A stretch of 64,000 bases of DNA from NCBI GenBank assembly GCA_965226925.1, contig CBDDEN010000010.1, positions 372,001-436,000 on the forward strand. The letters are read 5' to 3'. Of the stretch, positions 36,638 to 47,344 are shown piece by piece. The notes beneath the pieces were generated by a model. The model searched no databases and was not told the DNA's origin. It worked only from the letters and a program-made list of their open reading frames with translations. Each line of letters starts with the position of its first letter. Within the stretch, counting starts at the first letter, position 1. A program made the translations under genes and the position numbers. This DNA is from CBDDCX01 sp965226925. GTDB lineage: Bacteria; Gemmatimonadota; Gemmatimonadetes; Longimicrobiales; Gaopeijiaceae.

Positions 36638-37977
36638 CTACCGGGGCCCGCGACCGCCACCGCTACCCGGCCCACCGCCCCCGAAGGGCGAGGACCTGGA
36701 TCGGATACGCTCCAGGAACGCATCCTGGCTCGCCCTGAGCTGGGCGGCACCGATGAGAGCCACCTGCTCACCTTCCTCCAAGCCAACCACCACCTGAGTG
36801 AAGTCCCAGTCGTTCAGTCCGATCATCACGGCCCTTGGCTCGATCGTGCCGCCCGGTGCCATTACGAAGACGACGGCTCGCCGGGATTCCACCGCCGCCC
36901 CGCTACCGCCCTCGGCCGGATCGCCCGGCAGGCGGCCTGCACCGACAACCGCTCCGGCGCCGACTCCGCCACTCTGGCCCGGCGTCTCCCGAGCCGCACC
37001 CGGTTGCGTCGCCCCCCCTCCCCGCTCAGGCGTGACACCCTGTCCCCCGGCCCGTCGTCCCCCGCCCTGCCCAACGAGCCCTCCGCCGGAGCCCCGTCCG
37101 CCGCCCATGCCGGCGAACATGCTCCTCACGTCGACCGCGTCTTCGGAAAGCCCGAGGACCAGTGCGGCAGCCACCGCTTCCTGCGGCGTAACCACCGCCG
37201 CGTTGGGGATCAGCAGTACCGACGGAGCCTCAGCCACCGAGACCTCGACCTCGGCGTTCATTCCGGGTTTGAGCAAACCGGACCGGTTGTCGAGCCGCAC
37301 GATGACCGGAAACATGGTCACGTTCTGCTGGACCACCGCCTGAGGTTCGATTTTCTCCACTTCACCGATGAACGGCCGGTCCGGGTAGGCCTCGACCGTG
37401 ACGGTGGCCCGCATGCCGGAGCGGATCTCTCCCATATCGGTCTCGTCCACCAGGGTGCGGACCTGCATCTGCTCCAGATTCGCCATGACGAGGAGCACGG
37501 TCCCGCCCGACACGTTCTGTGAAGCCGACTGGATGACCTGACCCTCTTCGACGTTTTTCTCGAGGATGGTCCCAGCCATGGGCGCGCGTATCGTCACGTC
37601 CTCGAGGCGCAGCTGTGCGAGCTCATGGTTCGTCTTCGCCTTCACGAGGGTCGCCTGCGCGTTGGCGAACTCGAGGTTCTTGCTCTCGTGCTCCTGCACG
37701 GAGATCACTCCGGATTCGAGCAGTCCCGCGGAACGCGTGAGCTGTGCCCGTGCGATGTCGACGTGCATCTGCAGGATTTCACCTGACGCCTTTGATTTCA
37801 CCTCGACCTTTCGCACGGGCTCGACGTTCCCCGTGGCCTCGGCCGTGATCGCCAGGTCGCCGCGCTCGACGACCGCGCTCTGCACGGTCGGAGCCTCGTC
37901 GGCTTCGCTGGTCCCGCAGGCCACCACAACCGGCAGGGCAAGCACAGCGCCCCAGGACTTCATGAGTCTCCAGACGG

Positions 37978-37981
<4 letters not shown>
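36638..37981 (-). CDS. MacA-like periplasmic adaptor (HlyD family)
   Basis: 447 residues. A lipoprotein-like signal (SWGAVLALPVVVACGTSEADE, Cys near residue 22) is followed by the barrel-sandwich half (ITAEATGNVEPVRKVEVKSK), a short helical hairpin (about 75-130; shorter than in E. coli MacA), the second lipoyl half (IRAPMAGTILEKNVEEGQVI) and a beta-barrel (LVDETDMGEIRSGMRATVTV). An unusual insertion (about 280-370) is rich in Gly, Ala and Pro, low complexity, with AGMGGGRGSGGG. The C-terminal 70 residues form a membrane-proximal domain (GEQVALIGAAQL). Acts as the bridge between the permease and TolC. Confidence 0.9.
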
Positions 37982-38681
<700 letters not shown>

Positions 38682-38685
<4 letters not shown>

Positions 38686-39992
38686 AGTTCCCTCCCCAGT
38701 ATCGCCTCGAGTTCCGCCCGCGCCAGAACGTAGTCGTAGCGCGCGTTTACGAGGTCCACCCTCGCCTGATCGGATGCTATCTGACTCGTGATGACGTCCA
38801 GGATGATCGCCACCTCCGCTTCATACCGCGCTCGCGTGACCCTCAGGTCCTCGTCGGCCACGGCAACCGCCTCTTGGGCAATCTCGATCGCACGCTCGGC
38901 CGTCTCCAAGGCCCTGAGGGCCGCATCGGTCGCCTGCCGCGATCCCAGCCGGGCATCGTCTGCTTGGATACGCGCCAGACGCGTCGAATACTCAGCCCGC
39001 ACCACGCTGGCCTCACGGTTGAAACCGTTGAAGAGGGGGTAGCTGAGGTTGAAGTTCAGGTTCCAGCTCGTGCTTCCTCCGTCGAACGACGCTTCTTGGT
39101 TCGCCCAGTTGTAGCCGCTGCTCAGGCTCAGGCTGGGGATGTACACGCTTTTCGACGAGGCGTATGCCTGCTGTGCAGCCGACGTGGCGGCCTCCGCGGC
39201 CAACACGGACGGAGCCAGGGACTCAGCGATCAGCAGGGCTTCAGTCTCGGGCATGGGCAGGGGCCGGGGCGAGAGGTCGCTGGGAGGCTCCGGAATCACC
39301 GGCGCGGCCTCGCCGATCTGTCGACCCAAGCCGAAGCGAGCGGCCCGCGTGGCGACCTCGGCGTTGAGTACCGCCTGCCGGGCGTTGATGAACTCGAGGC
39401 GAGCCCTCAGGGTGTCCGAGACGGTGCCCGCGCCGACGCGCACCTGAGTCCGCGTCATCTCGAGGCTCTGGTTCGCCTGTTCGATGCGACGTCGCGCGAC
39501 CTCGAGGAGTTCTTCCTGCCGCAGGGCCTGGAAGAACAGGTTCTTGGTTTGGAGAATGACCCCGAATCGCTGATCCTGGCGCCGCGCCTCCGCGGCCCTC
39601 AGATCGGCCCTCGCTCCGCTCAGGTCCGAAAACCGCTGGCCACCTCGGAAGACATCGTAGCGCGCTGAAATGCCGGCGTTGAACGAATTGGAACTCCCCG
39701 AAACGAGCCGATCGGTCGCGGCGTCGAATCGCTCGGAGCTGCGCATCGACATTCCGGAATTCGTCGAGAGCGTCGGCATGAACGCCCCTACCGCCGTTCG
39801 CTTCGACTCCCCAGCATTGATCACGGACTGCTCGGACTGGGCCATCGCCGGGCTGAGGATCAGTGCCCGGCCGATGGCATCGTCCAGCGTCACCCGGGGC
39901 GCTCCGGGATCGAGGAGGGGTGTCTCTTGCGCAGTCCCCGGCGTGCTCAGGGCCACCAGTGCCCCGAGCGCAAGCATCAAGCGTATGGTCAT
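38682..39992 (-). CDS. TolC family outer-membrane efflux channel
   Basis: 436 residues from the ATG at 39992 (GAAGAAG upstream), which places a signal peptide first (LMLALGALVALSTPGTAQ). The protein has the repeated TolC layout: two long helical hairpins (about 120-210 and 320-420) separated by beta strands. Characteristic stretches are LDDAIGRALILSPAMAQSEQ and LSLSSGYNWANQEASFDGG; ASVVRAEYSTRLARIQADDAR lies in the second hairpin. It completes the efflux path encoded by this operon. Confidence 0.9.
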
Positions 39993-39996
39993 GGGT

Positions 39997-40416
39997 CTAC
40001 TTCTTCGAGCCCCGTGAGCGACGAGCACGTCGCTTGGCGTCGTGCTCCTCCAAGAGCACTTCGTACATCGAGCGCTGCTCGTCGGTCAGGACCTCCTTGA
40101 TCTCTTCGCGAAGGTCGGCGACGACGGCCCGATAACGAGGCCGGAACTCCGCATCGAGATCGCGCATTCGCCCCCTATGGAAAGCCACGAGGGAGTCCAC
40201 CGAGGCATCCTGTGCCGCGCTGAGGCCGACCCCGTCGACGATCCTCCCGTCACTCCGGCTCGAGCTCGCCTCACGTTCTGCCGTGGGCGGCGCCTCGGGC
40301 GTGCTGGCGCTCGCCGTCCGGTCCCAAGCGAGGCCCACCACGATGCCGCTTCCGAAGAGCAGAGCGAGCGCGGCTCCGACCACCACCTTGGCCCGTAACA
40401 CCCTCTTGATCGGCAT
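39997..40416 (-). CDS. small periplasmic CpxP/Spy-like protein
   Basis: 139 residues from the ATG at 40416, with GGAGGG 8 bases before it. It has an N-terminal TM or signal helix (VVVGAALALLFGSGIVVGLAW) and an all-helical domain containing LTDEQRSMYEVLLEEHDAKR, like the LTxxQ motif of CpxP, Spy and ZraP proteins, which bind misfolded proteins or metals in the periplasm. The similarity is weak but the position in a sigma-led envelope operon fits. The tail is strongly basic (RRARRSRGSKK). Confidence 0.6.
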   Translation of the reverse strand: MPIKRVLRAKVVVGAALALLFGSGIVVGLAWDRTASASTPEAPPTAEREASSSRSDGRIVDGVGLSAAQDASVDSLVAFHRGRMRDLDAEFRPRYRAVVADLREEIKEVLTDEQRSMYEVLLEEHDAKRRARRSRGSKK

Positions 40417-40832
40417 CAATAGATCCCTCCGGCCAACAGGAAGACTCCGTCTGCAGCCCCCTCCAGGGCCATAAAATCGGGCAAGGTCCGATCCTCGAGT
40501 TCCTGCGTGAGGACCTCTTCAGGGCCCGCGACCGCAAGCGACCCGTCCGTTCGGCCCTGGGAGAGCAACACCGCCCCGACCGCCGCGGCCAAGGCCGCGG
40601 CCGGCACGAGAAATCGGACCCAGGACTGGGCGACGTCCAGGAACGTGACGTCCGCCATCTGGCGTCGTCTGGCCAGTTCGTTCGCCGCTCTCGTCATCAC
40701 GCGGAATCGGAATCGGGCCCAATAGCCGGGGTCTTGGCTTCCGGGGTCGAGGACCCGCAGGTCGTATCCGTGCGCTCTGCGTCCCTCGTCTTCATGGCCG
40801 CCCAAACCGCTGATTCGACCGCTGCTCGTCAT
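40416..40832 (-). CDS. membrane protein, probable anti-sigma factor
   Basis: 138 residues, placed right behind an ECF sigma gene and overlapping it by 4 bp (ATGA). A soluble N-terminal part (about 1-70, rich in Arg/Asp/Gly, DPGYWARFRFRVMTRAANELARRR) is followed by one TM helix (about 73-91, FLVPAAALAAAVGAVLLS) and a short outer tail. No zinc-finger cysteines. The role is inferred from position and topology only. Confidence 0.65.
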   Translation of the reverse strand: MTSSGRISGLGGHEDEGRRAHGYDLRVLDPGSQDPGYWARFRFRVMTRAANELARRRQMADVTFLDVAQSWVRFLVPAAALAAAVGAVLLSQGRTDGSLAVAGPEEVLTQELEDRTLPDFMALEGAADGVFLLAGGIY

Positions 40833-41404
40833 GCTCTCTCCATCTTGTCCGCCCTATGTTCGGACAGGCTCGAGTCCTCCTGTAACGCCTTCCTCGCGAA
40901 GTGGAGATGCGAGCGCACCGTGCCCGACGGAATCCCCAACCGCTCGGCGATCTCCCTGTGCTTCCATCCCTCGAGGTCGTGCAACAACAGAATCTCCCGT
41001 TGCACTTCGGACAGGCCGCCGAGAGCTCTCGACAGCCCATCCTCCAACTCCATCCTCTCCGCCATCTGCTCGGGGTTCGGCCCCTTCGCAGCCGCTCCGT
41101 CCGGCACGGCATCCGTTCCGCGGACGGCTTCGCGCCGCACCAGATTGCGTGCCCGGTTCCTCACGATCGTCATGAGCCACCCGGCGAACCGATCAGCATT
41201 CCTGCATTCCTCGATCCGCTCGAGCGCGACCATGAAGCCCTCCTGTGCGGCGTCCTCCGCATCCGCATGTCCCTTGGTCACCGAAAGCGCCACGGCATAC
41301 GCGGCGCGCATATACCGATCGACGAGGGCCCCGAAGGCCGGACCGTCCCCGGCGCACGCCCGGCGAACCAGCCTCGCGTCCGGTACTTGTTCGGTCACAT
41401 CCAT
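40829..41404 (-). CDS. ECF-type RNA polymerase sigma factor
   Basis: 191 residues from the ATG at 41404; the open frame extends upstream to 41533 but that part is unlike sigma factors. Region 2 contains YMRAAYAVALSVTKGHADAEDAAQEGF and GWLMTIVRNRARNLVRRE (quoted in parts); region 4 contains LSEVQREILLLHDLEGWKHREIAERLG and IPSGTVRSHLHFARKAL. First gene of the seven-gene efflux operon, which it probably controls. Confidence 0.92.
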   Translation of the reverse strand: MDVTEQVPDARLVRRACAGDGPAFGALVDRYMRAAYAVALSVTKGHADAEDAAQEGFMVALERIEECRNADRFAGWLMTIVRNRARNLVRREAVRGTDAVPDGAAAKGPNPEQMAERMELEDGLSRALGGLSEVQREILLLHDLEGWKHREIAERLGIPSGTVRSHLHFARKALQEDSSLSEHRADKMERA

Positions 41405-41635
41405 GGAGACACCGCTACCGCCCTGGGTGTTGAGTCCCGCACCAACCTGAATCTCAGCGAAACGTGGCTCGTGTGCAAAACCGCGGACCTCGTGCGGTTC
41501 CGCTCCCACATATCGGCTGACGGCGGCACCCATGGGAGTCCTCGACAGCCCGGAACGTTAACTGCCGGGGACCGCGTCTCTTCCGGGCGCCGAGACACGG
41601 GCTGAGAGGCATGCTCGAGTTTCGCATCGAGAGGC

Positions 41636-42256
41636 CTACCGGGGACTCTCGCGGTGACCGGGCTCCGACAGGGGCCGTGGGGGCTGCTCCCGAGATGTCG
41701 CGACCCTCGCCGACGCTAGCACCTCGTTCAGGTCCGCCTCGAACAGGTGGTCGAGGGAGTCGCCTGGAAGGAGGGCCTCCCGCACCGCCACCAGAGGATC
41801 ACTCGCCCTGTAGAACGTGACATGAAGTAGGGGGGCGCCGGGATCGGAAGGCGATCCCGTCGTGGCCCGGCCGGACAGCCGCGCGACCCACTCGACCCCC
41901 TCGGCGGTGAACTCGCGGGAGGGCAGGTCCTGTACTGCCGTCGGTTCGGCTCGACGGTCTCGTACTTCCCTGGCCGGTGTTGGGGCGGACCGCCCGGACT
42001 CCCGTTCCCCGCTTGCGCCCCGCGGGCGTCCCTGGCCTCCAGGCCCTTTAGGGCGTTCCCGTTGTCCGCGACCGCTCGGGCGCCGCAACTCCGGCGAGGG
42101 CGTGCTCGAGCCTTTACCCGACTGCCGGGCGGGCTTCGGGCCGGTATCTCCGACGACTTCTCTTATGGGCGTGGGCTTCGATCCCCTGCCCTCGTCTTTG
42201 GGTCCATCTCTTCCGTCCATGGCCTGAAAATGGCCCGCCCCATGGTGGTTCGCCAA
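41636..42256 (-). CDS. basic, mostly disordered protein of unknown function
   Basis: Up to 206 residues. Residues 1 to about 110 are low complexity, dominated by Gly, Pro, Arg, Ser and Lys (for example ELRRPSGRGQRERPKGPGG), and likely disordered. A folded module of about 70 residues follows (REFTAEGVEWVARLSGRATT, LLHVTFYRASDPLVAVREAL, LPGDSLDHLFEADLNEVLAS). The start is unclear: 42256 (ATG) or an ATG at 42220. No family recognised. It is divergent from the gene at 42357. Confidence 0.55.
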   Translation of the reverse strand: MANHHGAGHFQAMDGRDGPKDEGRGSKPTPIREVVGDTGPKPARQSGKGSSTPSPELRRPSGRGQRERPKGPGGQGRPRGASGERESGRSAPTPAREVRDRRAEPTAVQDLPSREFTAEGVEWVARLSGRATTGSPSDPGAPLLHVTFYRASDPLVAVREALLPGDSLDHLFEADLNEVLASARVATSREQPPRPLSEPGHRESPR

Positions 42257-42356
42257 TGCCCCCGCGGAGAGGGCCCGGCACGAAACTCTCGACTTCTGTC
42301 CTGATTTGTCGTCATCTTATTGGGTCCAAGACCCCACGTCCCCCCGATCCACAGAC

Positions 42357-42839
42357 ATGCGAATGCCCGGAGGCAGCCTGAAGACCGGTGAAGCGAAGCG
42401 CGAGTATGGGCAGCTATTGCACCTTCACGCCCGGCTTCTGCGGCAGCTTCAGCAGATCCGCGACGATCTCGCCGCGCCGGGTACCGGGGCGATACTCCGA
42501 GCCATTCGACGCCGCACGGGATCCTCCCCGGACGAGGGCCTCTCCGATGTCGCCGGAGCGGTCGAGGAGGCCATTCGGGGACTCAAGCTGAGCGAGTCGA
42601 AGGTCCGAGAGGAGATCATGGCGGACCACCAGCATGCGGACGTGGAGGGGGTCTCCAATCTGCCGGCTCCGTTGGCCCGCTTCCTCGCGGAGCTCCAGGA
42701 ACTTCCGGGCTTCTCGTTCGAGGTCATGCAGGACGAGAACCGGGGTTGGATCATCCGTTGGAAGGAACATACCGAGGCGGGGACCGTGCGCGGCTCTGGT
42801 CAGTTCTACGAGAGACCCTACGCCTGGCTGGACGACTGA
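42357..42839 (+). CDS. protein of unknown function, helical N terminus
   Basis: 160 residues from the ATG at 42357 (or 42363). Residues 10-90 look helical with heptad spacing (LLHLHARLLRQLQQIRDDL; LSDVAGAVEEAIRGLKLSES); the C-terminal 60 residues form a compact domain (GFSFEVMQDENRGWIIRWKE then FYERPYAWLDD). No signal peptide or TM helix. No family recognised. Converges on the HNH gene 10 bp away. Confidence 0.6.
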   Translation: MRMPGGSLKTGEAKREYGQLLHLHARLLRQLQQIRDDLAAPGTGAILRAIRRRTGSSPDEGLSDVAGAVEEAIRGLKLSESKVREEIMADHQHADVEGVSNLPAPLARFLAELQELPGFSFEVMQDENRGWIIRWKEHTEAGTVRGSGQFYERPYAWLDD

Positions 42840-42849
42840 CGCAACCTGC

Positions 42850-43419
42850 CTACTCCCGCCCCCTCACGCGCCCCGCCTGAAGCGTAGAGAGCACCTCCTC
42901 ACCATAGAAGGTACGGACATACTTGGCCTGAGCCTCCGTCACGCGACGGATGGTCCAGACGAGGCGGACATAGTTCGGCTCCGTAGGTGTCACCAAGAGC
43001 GCCATGCCCGCTTCTCGGGGTAGCCGGTTCCCCTTGCGGTTGTTACACGGAGAGCACGACGTAACCACGTTCTGCCATGAGTTGTCCCCGCCCCGGGAGA
43101 TGGGGAGAAGGTGGTCGCGCGTCAGGAACTGCCGACCCTTGAGTTGCCCGCGGTGCCGTCCGCAATACCCGCACTGGTAGTCGTCCCGAGCGAACAGGAA
43201 GGTGTTGGTGACCTGCCGGCGGAATCGCCTGGGAACGTGCACATAACGAACGAGGCGAATGACCGTCGGAAAAGGCAGTTCCGTCCGAGGGGACCGGAAG
43301 GCACGGTCGTCGTCGGTCTCGAGGATATCGGCTTTCCGATCGAGCACCAACCGAATGGCCCGGCGGGCCGGAATGATCGTAAGCGGCTCGTATGACGCGT
43401 TCAGGGCCAGACAACCCAT
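42850..43419 (-). CDS. HNH endonuclease family protein
   Basis: 189 residues. The N-terminal part (CLALNASYEPLTIIPARRAIRLVL) and a paired zinc site (YQCGYCGRHRG, later SCSPCNNRKGN) frame the HNH core RDHLLPISRGGDNSWQNVV. This is the short family found beside housekeeping genes in many bacteria, lacking obvious phage context here. DNA target unknown. PriA follows about 220 bases downstream on the same strand. Confidence 0.88.
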   Translation of the reverse strand: MGCLALNASYEPLTIIPARRAIRLVLDRKADILETDDDRAFRSPRTELPFPTVIRLVRYVHVPRRFRRQVTNTFLFARDDYQCGYCGRHRGQLKGRQFLTRDHLLPISRGGDNSWQNVVTSCSPCNNRKGNRLPREAGMALLVTPTEPNYVRLVWTIRRVTEAQAKYVRTFYGEEVLSTLQAGRVRGRE

Positions 43420-43637
43420 TGCTCTGGCTTCCCCCCTCCACGGTTCTCACGGGGGCACTCGGCCCCGCCTCCAATAGCTACTACACGCGAGAGCCGCGGT
43501 GGCTCCCCAGACGGGCCGCGCACGACCGATCGTACCCGACATCCCTTCACGATACCGTAGCCCGCCCCGAGGCACCTCCAACAGATACGGTGAACCGACC
43601 GCACCCGCCAGGGCGCACCCACGCCGCCCTTGGGCGT

Positions 43638-46097
43638 TCAGAGTAGTGCCGTTGGATCGCGGTCGATGGCTATCCGCACGTCCGAGCCTCGGGGCCGGAA
43701 CCCGGCCTGGAGCATGCGCGACACGGCTCCGAGCGCCTTCGCCGAAGGGCTTCGAAGCATGAAGTGCCACCGCCACCGTCGGTGTAGGCGCTCGATGGGA
43801 GAGGGTGCCGGTCCGATCAGATCGACCGAAGAGTCGTGGTGCAGGCGCCCCCTGAGCCAGCGCGCCGCCGCCTCCGCGTTGCGTGCTGCGCTGTCAGCAA
43901 CCGGACTGCTCACCACGACGTTGACGAGCCGCACCATCGGGGGATAAGCCGGGTCGCTCCGCTCCGCCATCTCGCGACTGGCGAACCCTGCGAAGTCGTG
44001 ATCCAGGACCGACTGGATCGCGTAGTGGTCGGGGAGGGACGTCTGGACGAGCACCTCGCCGCCCAGCTCTCCGCGGCCCGCGCGGCCTGCCACCTGACTC
44101 AGGAGCTGGAAGGTCCGCTCGCTCGCCCGGAAGTCCGGCAGGTGGATCCCGACGTCGGCGTTCACCACGCCGACCAAGGTCACCCTGGGGAAGTCGAGAC
44201 CCTTGGCGATCATCTGAGTGCCCAGCAGGATGTCCACCTCACCACGTTCGACGCGCCCCAGGATCTCGTGGTGGGACCACTTTCCCGAGGTCGTGTCCAC
44301 GTCCATGCGTGCGATGCGGGCGCTGGGAAACGTCTCGGAGACCACCTTCTCGACTTGCTCCGTGCCGAGCCCTCGGAACGACAGGTCGTCGGAACCGCAC
44401 CGAGGGCATCGGGAAGGCGCCGGAGCTTCGTGCCGGCAGTGATGGCACACGAGACGGTTCGTTAGGCGATGGTACGTCATCGAGATGGAGCAGTGGGGGC
44501 AGATCTCCACGTCTCCGCACTCCCGACACTGGACAAAGGAGGAGTAACCTCGACGGTTCAGTAAGAGAATGGTCTGCTCGCTCCGCTCGAGGCGCAGGCG
44601 CACGGCCTCCACGAGGGGGGGCGTCAGCACGACGCCGCCCTCACTGCGAGCGGCCCCGTCGCCGCCCTTCGCCCGACGCTGCGCCCGGAGGTCCACCAGC
44701 CGGACGGGTGGGAGGCGTCCTCCCCCGACGCGATCCGGAAGGGAGATACGGCTGTACTTGCCGCGGTCCACGTTGTGCCAACTCTCGAGCGACGGAGTCG
44801 CGCTGCCCAACACGCACAGGGCACCCTCCTGGAAAGCCCGTACTACCGCCATGTCACGCGCGTGGTATCGCGGAGCCTCGGATTGTTTGTAGCTACCGTC
44901 GTGCTCCTCGTCCACGACGATCGCGCCGAGGTCGGCCACCGGCGCGAACAACGCCGAACGAGCCCCCACCGCGATCCGGCGGTGCCCCGCTCGCAGCTGT
45001 CTCCAGGCGTCGTAGCGCTCTCCGTCGGAGAGAGCCGAGTGGAGCACCGCCACCTCGTCACCGAATCGGGCCCGGAAGCGGGCCACCGTCTGCGGCGTCA
45101 GAGAGATCTCCGGAACGAGCACGATGGCTCCTTTACCCTGTGCGAGCACGTGACTGAGCAGCTCGATGTACACGAGCGTCTTGCCCGATCCCGTGACGCC
45201 GTGCAGGAGGAACGGCTCCGAGGGGCCCCCGTCGAACGTGTCGATGAGCGTCCGGATCGCGGCCGCCTGCCGAACGGTCGGTTCGTGCCTGTCGCGCTCC
45301 TCCACCGGGATCTGCGCGAAGGGGTCACGCTGCACCTCACGGTCTTCGACGACGGCCAGCCCCTTGTCCTCCAGTCCCTGGACGACGCTTCTGCTGAAAC
45401 CAGCCTGTCCGGTGAGATGTGCCAGTTCCACCGTCCCTCCGGACGCCGTCAGCGCATGGTACGCCTCCGCCTGCCGGCGGGCTCGCCCGAAGAGCGCCTC
45501 GAGTTCCTCGAGGTCGTCGATCCAGCGCTCGAGCCGGACCACCCTCTCGGTCTTCACTGAAGGGGACCGAGGCGGGAGCGTTTCGTGACTCAGTATCCCC
45601 CGCGCCGAGAGGGATCGAATCTCCGGCCAAATGGACCCCATCGAGAGCGCCTTACGAAGAGCCCGGACGCTCAGTGGTGCCCCTTTGGCCGCAAGAGCCT
45701 CGACGAGTCGCAGCTCCCTGGGCTTGGCCTTGCCGACCTCGACGCCCGTCAGAGTGACGACGTCGCGAGACGTGTCGGAGAGCACCGCCGGAAGCATCGT
45801 GCGCAGGGTGATGCCCAGAGGCGCCACGTAATAGTCCGACATCCACCGAGCCAGTCGAAGCTGGGTGGGTGGAACGACGGGTGAGGGATCCAGAACGGCG
45901 AGGACCGGCCTGACGCCCTTTCTACCCTCGTCGTCGGCCGCGTCGACCACGAACCCGATGCGTTCCTCGCGACGAAACGGGACCAATACACGGGTCCCCG
46001 GCTCCGGGACCGGCTCGGACACGGAGTACGTGAACGTCCGATCCAAAGGGAGCGGCAAGGCCACCTGGACGAACGAAGGAGAGTCGCTCACGGCCAC
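43638..46097 (-). CDS. priA: primosomal protein N' (replication restart helicase)
   Basis: 819 residues. The N-terminal 3'-end-binding domain (about 1-110) begins VALPLPLDRTFTYSV. A winged-helix region follows, then the helicase core with Walker A LHGVTGSGKTLVY, DEEH box IVVDEEHDGSYKQ and ALCVLGSATPSLESW. The zinc domain supplies eight cysteines (CRECGDVEICPHC and CHHCRHEAPAPSRCPRC). ILLGTQMIAKGLDFP belongs to lobe 2. It reloads the replisome at stalled forks. Length and all motifs are normal. Confidence 0.95.
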   Translation of the reverse strand: MAVSDSPSFVQVALPLPLDRTFTYSVSEPVPEPGTRVLVPFRREERIGFVVDAADDEGRKGVRPVLAVLDPSPVVPPTQLRLARWMSDYYVAPLGITLRTMLPAVLSDTSRDVVTLTGVEVGKAKPRELRLVEALAAKGAPLSVRALRKALSMGSIWPEIRSLSARGILSHETLPPRSPSVKTERVVRLERWIDDLEELEALFGRARRQAEAYHALTASGGTVELAHLTGQAGFSRSVVQGLEDKGLAVVEDREVQRDPFAQIPVEERDRHEPTVRQAAAIRTLIDTFDGGPSEPFLLHGVTGSGKTLVYIELLSHVLAQGKGAIVLVPEISLTPQTVARFRARFGDEVAVLHSALSDGERYDAWRQLRAGHRRIAVGARSALFAPVADLGAIVVDEEHDGSYKQSEAPRYHARDMAVVRAFQEGALCVLGSATPSLESWHNVDRGKYSRISLPDRVGGGRLPPVRLVDLRAQRRAKGGDGAARSEGGVVLTPPLVEAVRLRLERSEQTILLLNRRGYSSFVQCRECGDVEICPHCSISMTYHRLTNRLVCHHCRHEAPAPSRCPRCGSDDLSFRGLGTEQVEKVVSETFPSARIARMDVDTTSGKWSHHEILGRVERGEVDILLGTQMIAKGLDFPRVTLVGVVNADVGIHLPDFRASERTFQLLSQVAGRAGRGELGGEVLVQTSLPDHYAIQSVLDHDFAGFASREMAERSDPAYPPMVRLVNVVVSSPVADSAARNAEAAARWLRGRLHHDSSVDLIGPAPSPIERLHRRWRWHFMLRSPSAKALGAVSRMLQAGFRPRGSDVRIAIDRDPTALL

Positions 46098-46117
46098 ACG
46101 AGTAGAGAGCGGTCGGG

Positions 46118-47344
46118 TCAGTCGAGCAACGACAGGATCTCGTCCTGCCGCTCCCGGGGGGTGACCTCCGGGCCGTTCACCCCGAAATGAACGTTGATCT
46201 CACTTCGGATCCCCACGTCGTTCGGCAGATAGACACCGGGCTCGATGGAAAAGCCCACCCCCGGTACGAGAAGACGGTCATCGCGCGTCTCGAGATTGTC
46301 CAGATTCGGTCCGCTACCGTGCAACTCCAAATCCATGGAGTGACCGGTACGGTGCACGAAGTAGTCGCCAAACCCAGCGTCGGTCAGGAATCCGCGGCAA
46401 ACGTCGTCGACCTCGAAGCCATGAACCTCGCGCGCCTCGCCGTGACACTGCCGGAGGAACTCCACACCGGCCTCGCGGGAGCCACGTACCGCCTCCCAGA
46501 TCGCCTGCACTCGTCCGGGCACGGCGTCCGCCAAGATCCCCATCCAGGTCTGGTCGGCGGGCACGCCGCCTTCCGTCTGCTTTCCCCAAAGATCGATGAG
46601 CAGCACCTCACCCTCGAGGATCAGCGCTCCGGCGTCGCGAGGGTCATAGTGAGGATCGGCGGCGTTGGGTCCGATGGCGACATGGGTGTCGATGTCGACT
46701 CCCACACCCCGATCGGTGAGCGCCGAGCGAATCCAGGCCCCGAGTTGTCCCTCGAGAAGGGGCGAGCCCTGGCGAACGTGATCGGCAGCCCGGGCGAAGG
46801 CGTCCAGAGCGACCTGGCGCACCGTCTCGGCCGAGGCCCTGTGCTCCTCGAGTTGCTCTTCGGACCACACCGAGTAGAAGGCCGAGACGAGGTTACCCGA
46901 GGTCACGGGCTCGACCCCCGCCTCTCTGAACAACTCCAGCATGCCCGCCGGAATACGATCGAGCGTGGGGACACTGGAGCGAGAGGACACCTCCATGGCC
47001 AAGCGCGTGCGCCCGGCGACCAACTCCGCCAGTTTGCTCTCCATCTCGCGCCAACTCGAATAATCCTGCTTGGCCCAGGGCCAATGGCGCCACGACGAGT
47101 GCTCGATGGCATGTATCAACGCGACCGGTTCCCCCACGGTAGGCACCAGGGCGAAGGAGCGTCGAGTCGTCCGATCCAGCCCTACCATGGCACTCGCCAC
47201 CGGATTCTGACCGCGGAAGTCGAAAAAAAGCCACCCGTCCAGGCCGGCCGCCTTCAGAGCCTCCTGAACGCGTCCTACCCGCTCCGGGTCGGTCATCGGG
47301 GCGATCTTGCTCACGTCGAACAATTGCCTTTCCGTTGTCGTCAA
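46118..47344 (-). CDS. M24 family metallopeptidase (Xaa-Pro peptidase-like)
   Basis: 408 residues from a TTG at 47344 that overlaps the previous stop; an ATG at 47296 (MTDPERVGRVQEAL) is a reasonable alternative. A creatinase-like N domain is followed by the pita-bread domain with metal ligands Asp (LLIDLWGKQTEGG), Asp (PADQTWMG), His (HRTGHSMDLELHG), Glu (FSIEPGVYL) and Glu (IRSEINVHFG). It lies 20 bp upstream of priA on the same strand. Second M24 peptidase of the window, only distantly like the one at 8.7-10 kb. Confidence 0.88.
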   Translation of the reverse strand: MTTTERQLFDVSKIAPMTDPERVGRVQEALKAAGLDGWLFFDFRGQNPVASAMVGLDRTTRRSFALVPTVGEPVALIHAIEHSSWRHWPWAKQDYSSWREMESKLAELVAGRTRLAMEVSSRSSVPTLDRIPAGMLELFREAGVEPVTSGNLVSAFYSVWSEEQLEEHRASAETVRQVALDAFARAADHVRQGSPLLEGQLGAWIRSALTDRGVGVDIDTHVAIGPNAADPHYDPRDAGALILEGEVLLIDLWGKQTEGGVPADQTWMGILADAVPGRVQAIWEAVRGSREAGVEFLRQCHGEAREVHGFEVDDVCRGFLTDAGFGDYFVHRTGHSMDLELHGSGPNLDNLETRDDRLLVPGVGFSIEPGVYLPNDVGIRSEINVHFGVNGPEVTPRERQDEILSLLD

